The position numbers were made by a program, and so were the translations under genes. A stretch of DNA of 64,000 bases, taken from Actinomadura graeca (GTDB lineage Bacteria > Actinomycetota > Actinomycetes > Streptosporangiales > Streptosporangiaceae). The stretch covers positions 7,130,001-7,194,000 of the forward strand of contig NZ_CP059572.1 in the NCBI RefSeq assembly GCF_019175365.1, in the 5' to 3' direction. Below the pieces are notes generated by a model. It was not told the origin of the DNA. It made no database searches and saw only the letters and a list, made by a program, of their open reading frames with translations. This document shows positions 24,868 to 35,906 of this stretch, one piece after another. The first letter of the stretch is position 1. Each line of letters opens with the position of its first letter.

Positions 24868-26007
24868 TCAGGCGCCCCCGAACATCACCGTGTGCCGGAC
24901 GGCGTCGCAGACGACCGACGTGACGTCGCGGGTGCGGGCGTGGACGAGGCGCTGGAGCCGGGCGCCGTTCCCCCGGTCGAGCAGGGCGCCCAGCAGGTGC
25001 CGGACGGCGCCGAGGTCCCCGGACCGTTCGAGCGCCGGCGACAGGTGGGTGAGCAGCGCGGCCACCACGGCGCGGGCCGGGGCGGTGCGGCGGGTCAGCG
25101 GGTGGACGAGGTCGCCGCGCAGCCCCGAGCGGCTGGCCCGCCACGTCGCTAGGCGCAGCAGGTCGGTGCGGACGGGGTCGGGCGGCTCGTCCCGTCGCCA
25201 GGCGTCGGCGGCGGTGCCCACCAGCGCCCGGATCAGCGCGGCCATCAGCACGGTGTCGTCGGCGTCCAGGCAGACGTCCGCCACCCGGATCTCGACGGTC
25301 GGGTACCGCCGCGACAGCCGCGCGTCGAAGTAGACCATGCCCTCGTCGACCAGCGCGCCGCTGTCGAGCATCGCCTCGATCGTCGTCCGGTAGGCCCCGG
25401 CGGAGCCGAACAGCTCGGTCGGGCCGCTGGAGGGCCAGCGCCCCCAGAGCTGCTGGCGCCAGCTGTCGTAACCGGTGTCGGCCCCCTGGCAGAACGGCGA
25501 GTTGGCGCTCAGTGCCAACAGTGATGGGAGCCACGGCCGGATCCGGTCCAGCACGGCGACCCCCTCCTCGGGCGACTCCACGCCGACGTGGACGTGGCAG
25601 CCGCAGGTGAGCTGCTCGTCGGCGGTGGGCCCGTAGGTGTCCGACATGCGGCGGTAGCGGTGGGTCGGGGTGAGCGAGGGCCGCACCACGACCGGCGAGG
25701 TGCCGAGGGCCGCCACCGCCGCGCCCGCCCCGGCCGCCGCCCGCGCCGCCGCCAGCCGCGCCGACCTGATGTGCGCGGACAGCTCGTCCAGGGTGCTGCA
25801 GACCGGTGTGACGATCTCCAGCTGCTCGCGCTGGAGCTCGGTGTCGGGTGGTTCGGTCCGCCGCCCGCCCGCGAGCGCGAGGTCCTCGTGCCGCCGCGCC
25901 CACCGGATGACCGAGCCCGACACGGCCTGGGGCGCGCCGCTGTCGGGGTCGACGAGCAGCAGTTCCTCCTCGACCCCGAACGTGCGCACGGACCCACGAA
26001 GTCTCAC
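24868..26007 (-). CDS. YbdK-type carboxylate-amine (glutamate-cysteine) ligase
   Basis: The 379-residue protein matches the GCS2/YbdK family: RTFGVEEELLLVDPDSG at the start, TELQREQLEIVTPVCSTLDE, LTCGCHVHVGVESPEEGVAV, ALSANSPFCQGADTGYDSWR and PTVEIRVADVCLDADDTVLM. Members ligate glutamate to cysteine or other amines with ATP. In actinobacteria some copies serve minor thiol pathways and many are uncharacterised. The length is usual. GTG at 26007 is the only reasonable start and no strong RBS is visible. It stands alone on the minus strand beside an SDR remnant. Confidence 0.85.
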   Translation of the reverse strand: MRLRGSVRTFGVEEELLLVDPDSGAPQAVSGSVIRWARRHEDLALAGGRRTEPPDTELQREQLEIVTPVCSTLDELSAHIRSARLAAARAAAGAGAAVAALGTSPVVVRPSLTPTHRYRRMSDTYGPTADEQLTCGCHVHVGVESPEEGVAVLDRIRPWLPSLLALSANSPFCQGADTGYDSWRQQLWGRWPSSGPTELFGSAGAYRTTIEAMLDSGALVDEGMVYFDARLSRRYPTVEIRVADVCLDADDTVLMAALIRALVGTAADAWRRDEPPDPVRTDLLRLATWRASRSGLRGDLVHPLTRRTAPARAVVAALLTHLSPALERSGDLGAVRHLLGALLDRGNGARLQRLVHARTRDVTSVVCDAVRHTVMFGGA

Positions 26008-26161
26008 ATTCCTGTTTGTGCCCCCTAAGCCGCCTATGTACGGCTATGCACTCCCTCTGGCCGCGGCCGGAATCCGCCGCTTGACCAGGAGCCCCGGCGG
26101 AACGAGGCTGGAAGGTCACGCCCGTCCGGAGGGCGGCCGGAGGCGGCGCGGGGACGCGTCG

Positions 26162-26941
26162 TCAGGACGCGAGCCAGCCGCCGACCAGCGTGCCCGTCTC
26201 GTCCGGGGCGTCGACGAACAGCATGTGCCCCGACTCGATCTCCGACACGGCCAGGCGGGGGCCGAGCGCCGTGCGGCACTCCACCACGAACCCGGGCCGC
26301 ACCAGGTCGGCGCGCGTCGCGATCACCAGGTGCGTGGGGACGTCCGCGGGCGGCGGCAGGTGCGGGCGGGCCATCTCCGAGTACGCGGTCACGACGGCGG
26401 CGGTCTCGTACCGCCAGCGCATTCGGCCGTCCCGGCACCGGGCCAGATGCTCGGTCACCTCGTCGTCGAGCACGCCCTCGGACGCCCCGGGCCACCGCGC
26501 CGCCAGCGACGCCCGCGCCGAGGCCACGTCGGCGAAGGACTCCATGGACATGTAGCCGCGGGCCCTCTCGGCCGCCGCCGCGGGGTCAAGGCCGATCGCC
26601 GGGTCCAGCAGGACGAGCCTGCCCACCCGCCGCGGCGCCGTCCGCGCCAGGTGCAGGGCGATCATCCCGCCGTAGGAGTGCCCGAGGAGGTCGGCCCGCC
26701 CGACGCCCTCGGCGTCCATGAGCGCGAGGACGTCCGCCACGTGCCGCTCCACCGTCCACGGCGGCTCGTGCGGTGACCGGCCGTGCCCGCGCAGGTCGGG
26801 CGCCAGGACGGACCGGTCCGCCAGATGGTCCTCGGCGACCCTCCGGAACCGGCCCCCATGCCCGGTGACCCCGTGCAGGGCGATCAGCGGCGGCCCCGAA
26901 GGGTCTCCGTACCGGTGGACGTGCAGCGCCGCGTCGGTCAT
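26162..26941 (-). CDS. Alpha/beta hydrolase
   Basis: The 259-residue cytosolic hydrolase has the oxyanion segment LIALHGVTGHGG, the RGHGRS motif, the nucleophile elbow GHSYGG with Ser89, and a C-terminal catalytic His in SGHMLFVD. The cap region is typical of small esterases and haloperoxidase-like enzymes; the substrate is unknown. A TACGCT -10-like box ends 7 bases before the ATG and there is no RBS, so the transcript is probably leaderless. It lies downstream of the PucR gene with a 105-base gap. Confidence 0.85.
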   Translation of the reverse strand: MTDAALHVHRYGDPSGPPLIALHGVTGHGGRFRRVAEDHLADRSVLAPDLRGHGRSPHEPPWTVERHVADVLALMDAEGVGRADLLGHSYGGMIALHLARTAPRRVGRLVLLDPAIGLDPAAAAERARGYMSMESFADVASARASLAARWPGASEGVLDDEVTEHLARCRDGRMRWRYETAAVVTAYSEMARPHLPPPADVPTHLVIATRADLVRPGFVVECRTALGPRLAVSEIESGHMLFVDAPDETGTLVGGWLAS

Positions 26942-27046
26942 GGTCGAAAGCGTAGGCGCCCCGGCGTCCCTGGGAGAGGGCCTTCACCGGTCAGAACTGG
27001 GCGGATCTCGATGGGGGCGGCGTCGAAGCCCCTGCCGAGGCCGGTC

Positions 27047-28666
27047 TCAGGGGCGTTCCCAGCGGACGGAGCTGAGGGCCAGAAGCGCGACGTGGAGGGA
27101 GACGCAGGACTCGACGTCGTCCAGATCGGCGTCCAGGACGCGCTCTATGCGGCGGAGGCGCTCGTAGAACGCCGGGCGGGACAGGTGGGCGAGCTGCGCG
27201 GCGACGGCCTTGTTGCGGCCGGACTCCAGGTAGAGCTCCAGGATGCGGGTGAGGTCGCTGCCGCGCTGCGCGTCGTAGGACAGCAGGGGGCCGAGCTCGC
27301 GCTCGACGAAGGTCTGGACGCGGGCGTCGTCGCGCAGCAGGTGCAGGAGGCCGCGCAGGCGCAGGTCGGGGAGGCGGTAGAACAGGCGGCCGCCGGAGCC
27401 CCGGGAGGCGACGTCGGCGACCTGCTCGGCCTCCAGGAAGGAGCGGCGGACGTCGCGGATCGAGTCCACGACGGAGCCGGTCGCCATGACGGTGTCGCCG
27501 CCCGGGCGCTTGCGGATGCGGGTGGCGACCTCCTTCAGGACCGTCTCGACGTCCGCGCGGGCGGGCAGGGAGGCCAGGACGCCGACGCGGGCGTGCGGGC
27601 CGCCCTCGTCCAGGACGCCGACGAGCGCGGCGAGGCGGGCGTCCTTGCAGGCGGCGGCGGCCGTCTCGGCGAGCTGGGCCAGCTCCGCGACGGGCGGGGC
27701 GGACGTGCCGGGGCCGCGGTGCCGCAGCACGACGCCGAGGAGGCGGCGGCCCGAGAGCGGCACGCCGAGCGCGCGGGCGCGGGCGGCGGCCTCCTGCGGG
27801 TCGGAGTAGGCGTGCGCGAGGATGCCGGTGATGATCGTCCCGTGCGCCTGGCGCTCGACGCTCTCGGCGTGCCGGTCCAGGAGCCGGCCGAGGGCGAGGG
27901 TGGTGGCGGCCCGCTCGATCAGCACGGTCTCGCGGGCCGACGGCGGGGACCCGAGCACGATGATCAGCCGGCCCCAGTCCTCGCCGCGGGCGCCGACCGT
28001 GGTCACCAGCCAGCCGGACGTCTCGTCGAAGCCGGTGCGCTGCCCGGGATGGACGGCGCGCGAGCGGGTCTCCCAGGCCGACAGCAGCTCCGACGGGTCG
28101 CCGCCGTCGGCGTCGGCGGCCAGCACCTGGTGGGACAGGTTCTCCAGCACCACGGGATGCCCGGCGAGCCCGGCCACCTGCCGGACCACCTCGTCGGTGG
28201 ACGCGCCCTCGACCGACAGCTGGGTGAAGATCTCGTGGAGCTGCTCGGACGCGCGGAGCTCGGCGAACTGGTCCTGGAGGATGCGCGCGTGCACGGACTC
28301 GGTGATGTCCACGAACGCGGGCTCGTGGGCCAGCACGATCACCGGCAGGCCGTGGTCCTCGGCCGCGGAGATCAGCGCCGGCGGCAGGACGCTGGCGTAG
28401 CGGCGGCCCAGCTCGATCATCAGCCCGCTCACGCCGACCTCCGCCAGCTCGCCGATGTAGGCGCGCAGGCGGTCGGGCTCGTCCGGGAGCGCGATGCCGG
28501 TGGTCAGCACCAGCTCGCCGCCGTGCAGCAGGTGGGCGATGTCGGTGACCTCGGCGACGTGCACCCAGCGGACCCGGTTCCCGGTGCGGTCCGCGCCCGC
28601 GACGACGCGCGGCTTGCCGCGGCGGACCGCGTCCAGCTGGAGCACGTCGTCGAGAGTAGGCAGCAT
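27047..28666 (-). CDS. PucR-family transcriptional regulator
   Basis: The 539-residue regulator has an N-terminal PucR ligand-binding domain (LPTLDDVLQLDAVRRGKPRV, VAEVTDIAHLLHGGELVLTT), a middle GGDEF-like CdaR region and a C-terminal PucR HTH (LTRILELYLESGRNKAVAAQ, LAHLSRPAFYERLRRIERVL). The family controls purine, allantoin, GABA and amino acid catabolism. It is divergent from the aminotransferase/mmsA pair with three matching half-sites between them. Its -10 (TATCAT, 28680-28675) ends 8 bases before the ATG, so it is probably leaderless. It likely controls the divergent operon and itself. Confidence 0.88.
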   Translation of the reverse strand: MLPTLDDVLQLDAVRRGKPRVVAGADRTGNRVRWVHVAEVTDIAHLLHGGELVLTTGIALPDEPDRLRAYIGELAEVGVSGLMIELGRRYASVLPPALISAAEDHGLPVIVLAHEPAFVDITESVHARILQDQFAELRASEQLHEIFTQLSVEGASTDEVVRQVAGLAGHPVVLENLSHQVLAADADGGDPSELLSAWETRSRAVHPGQRTGFDETSGWLVTTVGARGEDWGRLIIVLGSPPSARETVLIERAATTLALGRLLDRHAESVERQAHGTIITGILAHAYSDPQEAAARARALGVPLSGRRLLGVVLRHRGPGTSAPPVAELAQLAETAAAACKDARLAALVGVLDEGGPHARVGVLASLPARADVETVLKEVATRIRKRPGGDTVMATGSVVDSIRDVRRSFLEAEQVADVASRGSGGRLFYRLPDLRLRGLLHLLRDDARVQTFVERELGPLLSYDAQRGSDLTRILELYLESGRNKAVAAQLAHLSRPAFYERLRRIERVLDADLDDVESCVSLHVALLALSSVRWERP

Positions 28667-28674
28667 CAGCCGCG

Positions 28675-28765
28675 ATGATATCCGGGGGCCTCCTCACCGG
28701 CAGACCGTCAAACCTTCGGTCCCGGTCCTGACACTCTGCCGGTGGCCCTGGAGGGGCCCGGCAGA
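28675..28765. promoter_or_regulatory. Divergent PucR/aminotransferase control region with three half-sites
   Basis: The 8-mer TCTGCCGG occurs at 28735-28742 and its exact reverse complement CCGGCAGA at 28697-28704 and 28758-28765. The last two sites form an inverted repeat with a 15-base spacer just upstream of the aminotransferase start. The first site falls where the -35 of the pucR promoter (TATCAT -10 at 28680-28675) would be. This arrangement suggests joint control of the operon and autoregulation by PucR. Confidence 0.5.
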
Positions 28766-28778
28766 TGAGACTTGGGGC

Positions 28779-30082
28779 ATGTCGGAACACGCGAACCTGC
28801 TCCGGCGCCACAAGGCGGTCATGCCGTCCTGGTTGGCGCTCAACTACGAGGACCCCATCGAGATCGTCGGCGGCAAGGGCAACCGCGTGACCGACGCCGA
28901 AGGGCGCGGGTACCTGGACTTCTTCACCGGGATCCTCACGAACATGATCGGGTACGACGTGCCCGAGGTGCGGGACGCGGTGGAGCGGCAGATCGCCACC
29001 GGCGTCGTGCACACCTCGACCGCCTACCTGCTGCGCGGGCAGGTCGAGCTGGCCGAGAAGATCGCCCGCCTGTCCGGCATCCCGGACGCGAAGGTGTTCT
29101 TCACCAACTCCGGGACCGAGGCGAACGAGACGGCGCTGCTGCTGGCCGCCTACGCGCGGCGCAGCGACCAGGTGCTGGCGATGCGGCAGAGCTACCACGG
29201 CCGCTCCTTCGGCGCGATCGGCGTCACCGGCAACCGGGCCTGGACGAACATCCCGTACTCGCCGCTGAACGCCCACTTCCTGCACGGCGCCGACCGCCAC
29301 CTCCCGCAGTTCGCCGGGATGTCGGACGAGACGTACATCGACGTCTGCGTCCAGGACCTGCGGCACGTGCTCGCGACCGCGACGGGCGGGGACGTGGCCG
29401 CGCTGATCGCCGAGCCGATGCAGGGCGTCGGCGGCTTCACGATGGCCCCCGACGGGCTGTTCGCCGCCTACAAGGAGGTTCTGGACGAGTTCGGCGCCCT
29501 GTTCATCTCCGATGAGGTCCAGACCGGCTGGGGACGGACGGGACAGGGCTTCTGGGGCATCCAGAACCACGGCGTCACGCCGGACATGATGACCTTCGCC
29601 AAGGGCCTCGGCAACGGGTTCGCGGTCGGCGGCGTCGTCGCCCGCGGCGAGCTGATGGACGCTCTGCACGCGGTGGGCCTGTCCACGTTCGGCGGCAACC
29701 CGATCTCGATGGCCGCCGCGAACGCCACCCTCGACTACGTCCTCGACCACGACCTCCAGGCCAACGCGGCCCGGCAGGGCGCGACGATCATCGGCGGCCT
29801 GGAACGTGCCGCCGCCGGGCTCCCCGTGGTCCGGCAGGTGCGCGGCAAGGGGCTGATGTTCGCGATCGAGATGGCCGACCCGGCCACCGGCGAGCCGGCC
29901 CCCCCGCTCGCCGCCGCGCTGATGGAGGCGGCCCGCGAGCGCGGGCTGCTGGTCGGCAAGGGCGGCCTGTACGGCAACGTCGTGCGGATGGCGCCGCCGC
30001 TGACCCTGACCGACGCCGAGGCCGCCGAGGGCCTCGGCATCCTGACCGCATCCCTCGAAGCCGTGAATGAGGCCGCGACATC

Positions 30083-30086
<4 letters not shown>
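28779..30086 (+). CDS. Class III aminotransferase (omega-amino acid/4-aminobutyrate type)
   Basis: The 435-residue PLP enzyme shows the fold-type I class III signatures: FFTNSGTEANETALLLAAYA, the Asp245 that contacts the pyridine nitrogen in LFISDEVQTGWGRTG, and the Schiff-base Lys275 in TFAKGLGNGFAVGG. Class III enzymes transaminate omega-amino groups (GABA, beta-alanine, ornithine). Coupling by a GTGA overlap to a CoA-acylating semialdehyde dehydrogenase gene points to beta-alanine or beta-aminoisobutyrate as substrate. GABA, possibly delivered from the polyamine pathway at 5.9-11.6 kb, is the alternative. ATG at 28779 has only a weak G-rich site upstream. Confidence 0.85.
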
Positions 30087-31597
<1,511 letters not shown>

Positions 31598-33463
31598 CGC
31601 TCTTCTCCTCGTCCTCCTCCTCCGCGTCCGGGACGCCGCGCCCAGGCCCGTCGCCGCGGGCGCGGAGGGCGGACAGGGCGAGGCCGGCCGCCAGGCACGC
31701 GAACGGCATTGGCGGCACCACGTAGCGGTAGTCGAAGTCGGCGCTGGCGATGGGGAACACCAGCAGGGTCACGGCCGTCCCCCAGGCCAGCAGCACCTCC
31801 CGGCGCCGCCGCCGCGCGAGCAGCACCCCGGCGCCGCCGGCCGCGAACGCGGCGGCGAGCGCCGGGCCCGGGAGGCCGTACCGCCCCTGGTAGCCGATCA
31901 TGCGGTCGGCGTAGGGCTGGACGACCCGGCTCGGCTCGTCGGTGCGGCCGTAGCGCATCGCGTCCGCCAGGGCCGTGCCGCCGCCCGTCCAGCTCCGCCC
32001 GCCGGGGAAGAGCTGCGGCCTGTCCGGGAAGTGGTACAGGCCCTCGGTCGCGGCGGTCGGATGCGGATGGCGCCCCGTCCCGAAGGCCATGCCGATGCCC
32101 TCGCCGACGGCCCGCAGGTAGTCGCCCGGCTGGGCGAGGATCGCGTGGACCGAGAAGCTCCGCAGCGTGGCGTTGGCCTCCGGGGAGACGACGCTGGAGA
32201 ACCGCTGCCGGGGCGGGATGTCGGCGCGCCAGATGAGGTGCCCCGGCGGGTCCTTCTCCGCCCTGGACGCCGCGTCCAGGCACAGCCCCTGCTCGTCCGC
32301 CGGAGGGCGTATCTTCGCGCAGTCGGCGAAACCGGCCGTCCGGCCCCACAGGTAGATCCCGTCGGACGTGGTGAGGGCGTAGGTGCCGCGCTCGGCGTGG
32401 AACCACAGCGCGTAGGCGACAAGCGGCACGGCCGCGAGCGCGCCGAACGCCGACACCGGGAGCAGCGCGGGCCGGGAGCGGGGGAGCAGCCGGGGCAGCA
32501 GCCTCGGCGGCCCGCCCGGCCGGTACAGGAGCAGCAGAAGAAGGATCACCGGGATCAGCGGGGCGCCCGCCGACCGGACGAGGACGGCGTAGCCGAGCAG
32601 CAGGCCGGCGGGGAGCGCCGCCCACCAGGCGGGGCCCGGACACCCGCCGCCGGTGTGCCACAGCAGCAGGGTCAACGCGGCCGCGATGAGGAAGGTGAAC
32701 AGCGCCTCCGACATCAGCAGGTGCTCGAGCTCGATCTGGTACGCGTCGAACAGGACCGGGAGCGTGACGATGGCCGCCGCCCACGCGGGCAGCCGGGCGC
32801 GGCAGAGCACCGCGTACGCCATCGCCGCGATCGCCAGCCCCATGACGTGCTGCACGACCACGACGGCCGTCAGGCTGTGCAGGGGCTCCATCAGGCGGAG
32901 CATGAGGGAGTAGCCGAGCGTCTTGCTGGCAGGTGGCGTGGGATGCAGGGCGTAACCCAGGTAGAAGTAGGAGTCGCCGGTGAACCACAGGCCGTGCGGG
33001 TAGGCGCGCACCGCCGTCCAGCGCAGGTGGGCCCCGCCCGCCAGGGCGACGAGGAACGGTCCATGACGCAGAACGGGGCGAAAACCCCAGATCGCAGCAA
33101 AGGCCGCGAAAAGCCGTGAGGGCACGCGTGCTCCGCCTCGCTGGTCCTCGGTCGTCCTGATCGGCAGGACGGTCACGGTAGGCGCCTGCCGTGGCCCGCC
33201 GGTGAACGGGGGGTTGCCGGGCGTGAGCCGCGGTGGGCCCAGGGTGAGAACGGGCTGGTCCCACCGGGTACGACAATTTCCACCGAACGGAGCTTTCCGT
33301 CGTCAATTTTCGTCCATTCGCCCTGCATAAATAATAGCAACGTCTATTGACTGACCCTGTGACGGGCGACACACTCTTACTAAGGCAATTCATTTCCGCG
33401 AATTAATAAAGGTCAGGGTTCGCAGTCAGGATCGTGACCCGGGTCGGCACAGGGAGCCGCGCT

Positions 33464-33811
33464 ATGTCCGCCGACGACCACGCAGCAGAGGTCGACGCGC
33501 TCGGAAGGCGATTTCCGGGCTGGACCATATGGTTCGGCCCGTACACCCGGCACTGGTGGGCGCTGCCGCCCCGCGGCACGGGCTCCCGCGAGTTCCTGGA
33601 GGCCGACACCCCGCAGCTGCTCATCGCACGGATCGAGGTGGTGGAGTACGCCGCACCAGGACCCCCCATGATCGACGACGGCCCATGGCCGTCCCGCGAC
33701 CCCCGGCTGGACGCGCGCCGTCCCTCGAACCTCCTCCGTCTCGAGGGCATCACACCGACGCCGTTCCGCCGGGTTCCGGCGGTCGCGTGGCCAGGCAGCA
33801 CTGCAAGGTGA
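33464..33811 (+). CDS. Small conserved actinobacterial hypothetical protein
   Basis: The 115-residue product begins MSADDHAAEVDALGRRFPGW, then TIWFGPYTRHWWALPP and FLEADTPQLLIARIEVVE. This pattern (aromatic-rich WxIWxGxxTxxWWALP followed by an LxAxTPxxLxxxI segment) is common in small unannotated proteins scattered through Streptomyces and Actinomadura genomes, usually near HTH regulators. Function unknown. ATG at 33464 has AGGGAG 7 bases upstream. The tail after residue 75 is Arg/Pro-rich and probably disordered. The region upstream (33290-33420) is unusually AT-rich. Confidence 0.6.
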   Translation: MSADDHAAEVDALGRRFPGWTIWFGPYTRHWWALPPRGTGSREFLEADTPQLLIARIEVVEYAAPGPPMIDDGPWPSRDPRLDARRPSNLLRLEGITPTPFRRVPAVAWPGSTAR

Positions 33812-34221
33812 TCCGCTGTTCCCCAACCTCGCCACGTCCGCCGGTGCCGCCGCGGCCCCGGGAAAGGCAGTAGCCCGCGCCACATCCCTCTCCAGAAACC
33901 TCCGTGTGTGGCGCGGACGCCAGCACCCACTGCCCCCGGGGCCGTGGCGTATCCCCCTTAAGAAGCAGTCCGGAATCCCTACGGCGAAAATTGCATCGAA
34001 TGGCTCGCCGCAGTCGTGATCTTTGTAATGCCGCGCCATTCATCCGCCGACCGGTGGAAAACTTCCGGCCCACTGGCGATGGGCTCGTCCGCCGCCCTCC
34101 GTCCTGACGGGAATGGCGGTTCCGGCCGACGCGTTCCGGCGTCCGCGCGGGTTACGGCCCGTCCCGCCCCACCGAAGGCGCTACGCTGCGCCGACGGGGA
34201 AAGCACGGCGGACGGAGCGAC
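33812..34221. other. Intergenic spacer, 410 bases
   Basis: No gene is supported. The spacer contains an inverted repeat CGCGCCACA (33876-33884) / TGTGGCGCG (33907-33915) with a 22-base loop, which could terminate the upstream gene. A moderately AT-rich patch around 33985-34035 follows. The last 20 bases (gacggggaaagcacggcgg) lead into the lipoprotein gene at 34222. Confidence 0.4.
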
Positions 34222-35427
34222 ATGCGGCTGACGGCCACGGCCAAGGCGATCACGGCGCTGGCGGTGGCCACGGTCCTCGGCGTGGCGGGCCTGCTGTCCT
34301 GCAGCTCCGACGATGAGCCGGTCGGGACCGTCAAGGTGGTCAGCACCTTGGGCCCGGGCGAGGGCTCGCTGAACCTCGTCACCCTGCCCGGCGCGGTCGA
34401 GAGCGGCAGCAGCGATCCCCGCGTCGACTGGGTCACCCCCTTCCAGAAGCGCACCGGTTGCAAGGTCGCCTGGAGGGTGGTGAAGACCCCGCGGGAGATG
34501 ACCGACCTCATGCACGACAAGGACCGCCGCTACGACGGCGTCGCCGCCCCGCCCGAGGTCGCCGGCCAGCTGATCGCCGACCGTGAGGTCACCCCCGTCA
34601 ACACCAACCTCGTGGACGGCTACAAGAAGCTGGAGCCGAGGCTGCGGGCCCTCCTCAAGCGCAGCGGCAAGTATTACGGCGTCCCCTACGTCTGGGGCTC
34701 CAACCTCCTCATGTACGACACGCGCGTCGTCCAGCCGCCGTCGAGCTGGGCCGCGCTGTTCGACCCCGCCCAGGCCCGCCGCTACTCCGGCCGCCTGGTC
34801 GTCCGGGACAGCCCGCTGTCCATCGCGGAGGCCGCCCTCTACCTCAAGGGCAGGAACCGCAAGCTCAAGATCACCGACCCGTACTCCCTCAACGCCCGCC
34901 AGCTGGCCGCCGCGGGCCGCGCCCTCGCCGGGCAGCGCCCGCACGTCAAGAAGTACTGGGAGCTGCCCGCCGACGCCGTCAGCGCGTTCGCCGGTGGCGA
35001 GGCCGTCCTCGGCGAGGCGTGGCCCTACCAGGTGGACGTGCTCACCCGCGCGTCCAAACCCGTCCAGGGCGTCGTCCCGTCCGAGGGCGTCACCGGCTGG
35101 ATGGACGCCTGGATGATCGGCGCACGCGTCCAGCACCCCAACTGCATGTACCAGTGGCTGCAGTGGACGGCCTCTCCCGACGTCCAGCAGCAGGTGGCCG
35201 AGTGGACCGGTGTGGCCCCCGCCAACCCCCAGGCGTGCGCGGGCGACCGCCTCAAGCCCGGTTTCTGCAACGCCTACCACGTGGGCGACCGCGCCTACCT
35301 GGAGAAGGTCATCTTCGCCCACACCCCCACCAAGGAGTGCGCCCCGAACGGCCGCCCCACAGGCAAGCACGACTGCACCGACTACGCCGACTGGACAAGA
35401 GTCTGGATCCAGTCAACCAAGCAGTAG
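34222..35427 (+). CDS. Orphan extracellular solute-binding lipoprotein
   Basis: The 401-residue protein has a lipoprotein signal (KAITALAVATVLGVAGLLSC, Cys27). The mature PotD/type-2 periplasmic binding fold shows VDWVTPFQKRTGCKVAWRVV, YDGVAAPPEVAGQLIADREV, GVPYVWGSNLLMYDTRVV and AVLGEAWPYQVDVLTR. It looks like a spermidine/putrescine-type binding protein but has no permease or ATPase gene beside it; the nearest matching transporter is the operon at 7.4-11.6 kb. Six Cys in the C-terminal third suggest disulfides. ATG at 34222 has GGAG 6-7 bases upstream. It is followed by the structured repeat array. Confidence 0.8.
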   Translation: MRLTATAKAITALAVATVLGVAGLLSCSSDDEPVGTVKVVSTLGPGEGSLNLVTLPGAVESGSSDPRVDWVTPFQKRTGCKVAWRVVKTPREMTDLMHDKDRRYDGVAAPPEVAGQLIADREVTPVNTNLVDGYKKLEPRLRALLKRSGKYYGVPYVWGSNLLMYDTRVVQPPSSWAALFDPAQARRYSGRLVVRDSPLSIAEAALYLKGRNRKLKITDPYSLNARQLAAAGRALAGQRPHVKKYWELPADAVSAFAGGEAVLGEAWPYQVDVLTRASKPVQGVVPSEGVTGWMDAWMIGARVQHPNCMYQWLQWTASPDVQQQVAEWTGVAPANPQACAGDRLKPGFCNAYHVGDRAYLEKVIFAHTPTKECAPNGRPTGKHDCTDYADWTRVWIQSTKQ

Positions 35428-35506
35428 AACGGCACGACCACGCACAACAGTTGATCGCACCAGCCACAGGGTGTAGTAACCCCAGCCAGAAGCAAACCGC
35501 CACGTT

Positions 35507-35906
35507 GCGATCGCGTGCGAAGCCAAGTTCGAGCGTGCGAGAACTTGATCGCGCAGCGAGCCCTCTAGGGCGAGTCGGAGTGATGCAGCGATCGCGGTGT
35601 TGTCCGTTGAAGGGAGGGCCCCCAGGGCCCGACCGCCGAGGACGACACAGTAAGCAGAGCGATCGCGTGCGAAGCCAGGTTCGAGCGTGCGAGAACTTGA
35701 TCGCGCAGCGAGCCCTCTAGGGCGAGTCGGAGTGATGCAGCGATCGCCGTGTTGTCCGTTGAAGGGAGGGCCTTCAAGGCCCGACCGCCGAGGACAACAC
35801 AGATAAGAAGAGCGAGCCTTCTAAGGCGAGTCGGAGTGATGCAGCGATCGCCGTGTTGTCCGTTGAAGGGAGGGCCTCCAGGGCCCGACCGCCGAGGACG
35901 ACACAG
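35507..35906 (+). repeat. Tandem structured repeat array, 2.6 copies of a 152-bp unit
   Basis: Copies A (35507-35650) and B (35659-35802) are 144 bp each with an 8-9 bp spacer; copy C (35812-35906) lacks the first third. Every copy can fold into the same stems, and differences between copies preserve pairing. The GCCC-TCTA-GGGC hairpin of A and B becomes GCCT-TCTA-AGGC in C. GGGCCC/GGGCCC of A becomes GGGCCT/AGGCCC in B and GGGCCT/GGGCCC (U-G) in C. The closing stem GTGTTGTCC/GGACRACAC is U-A in B and U-G in A and C. The first stem CAAGTTC/GAACTTG is G-U in B. All wobbles are pairs only in the plus-strand RNA. No protein or known RNA family was recognised. Confidence 0.85.

Noticed and set aside
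26991..29750. A 919-codon minus-strand frame across pucR and the aminotransferase gene
   Set aside because: It crosses two well-supported genes and the divergent promoter, its product is low-complexity, and it has no plausible start.
33403..33930. A 175-codon minus-strand gene
   Set aside because: The plus strand carries a better-supported small gene with an RBS. The minus frame is low-complexity.
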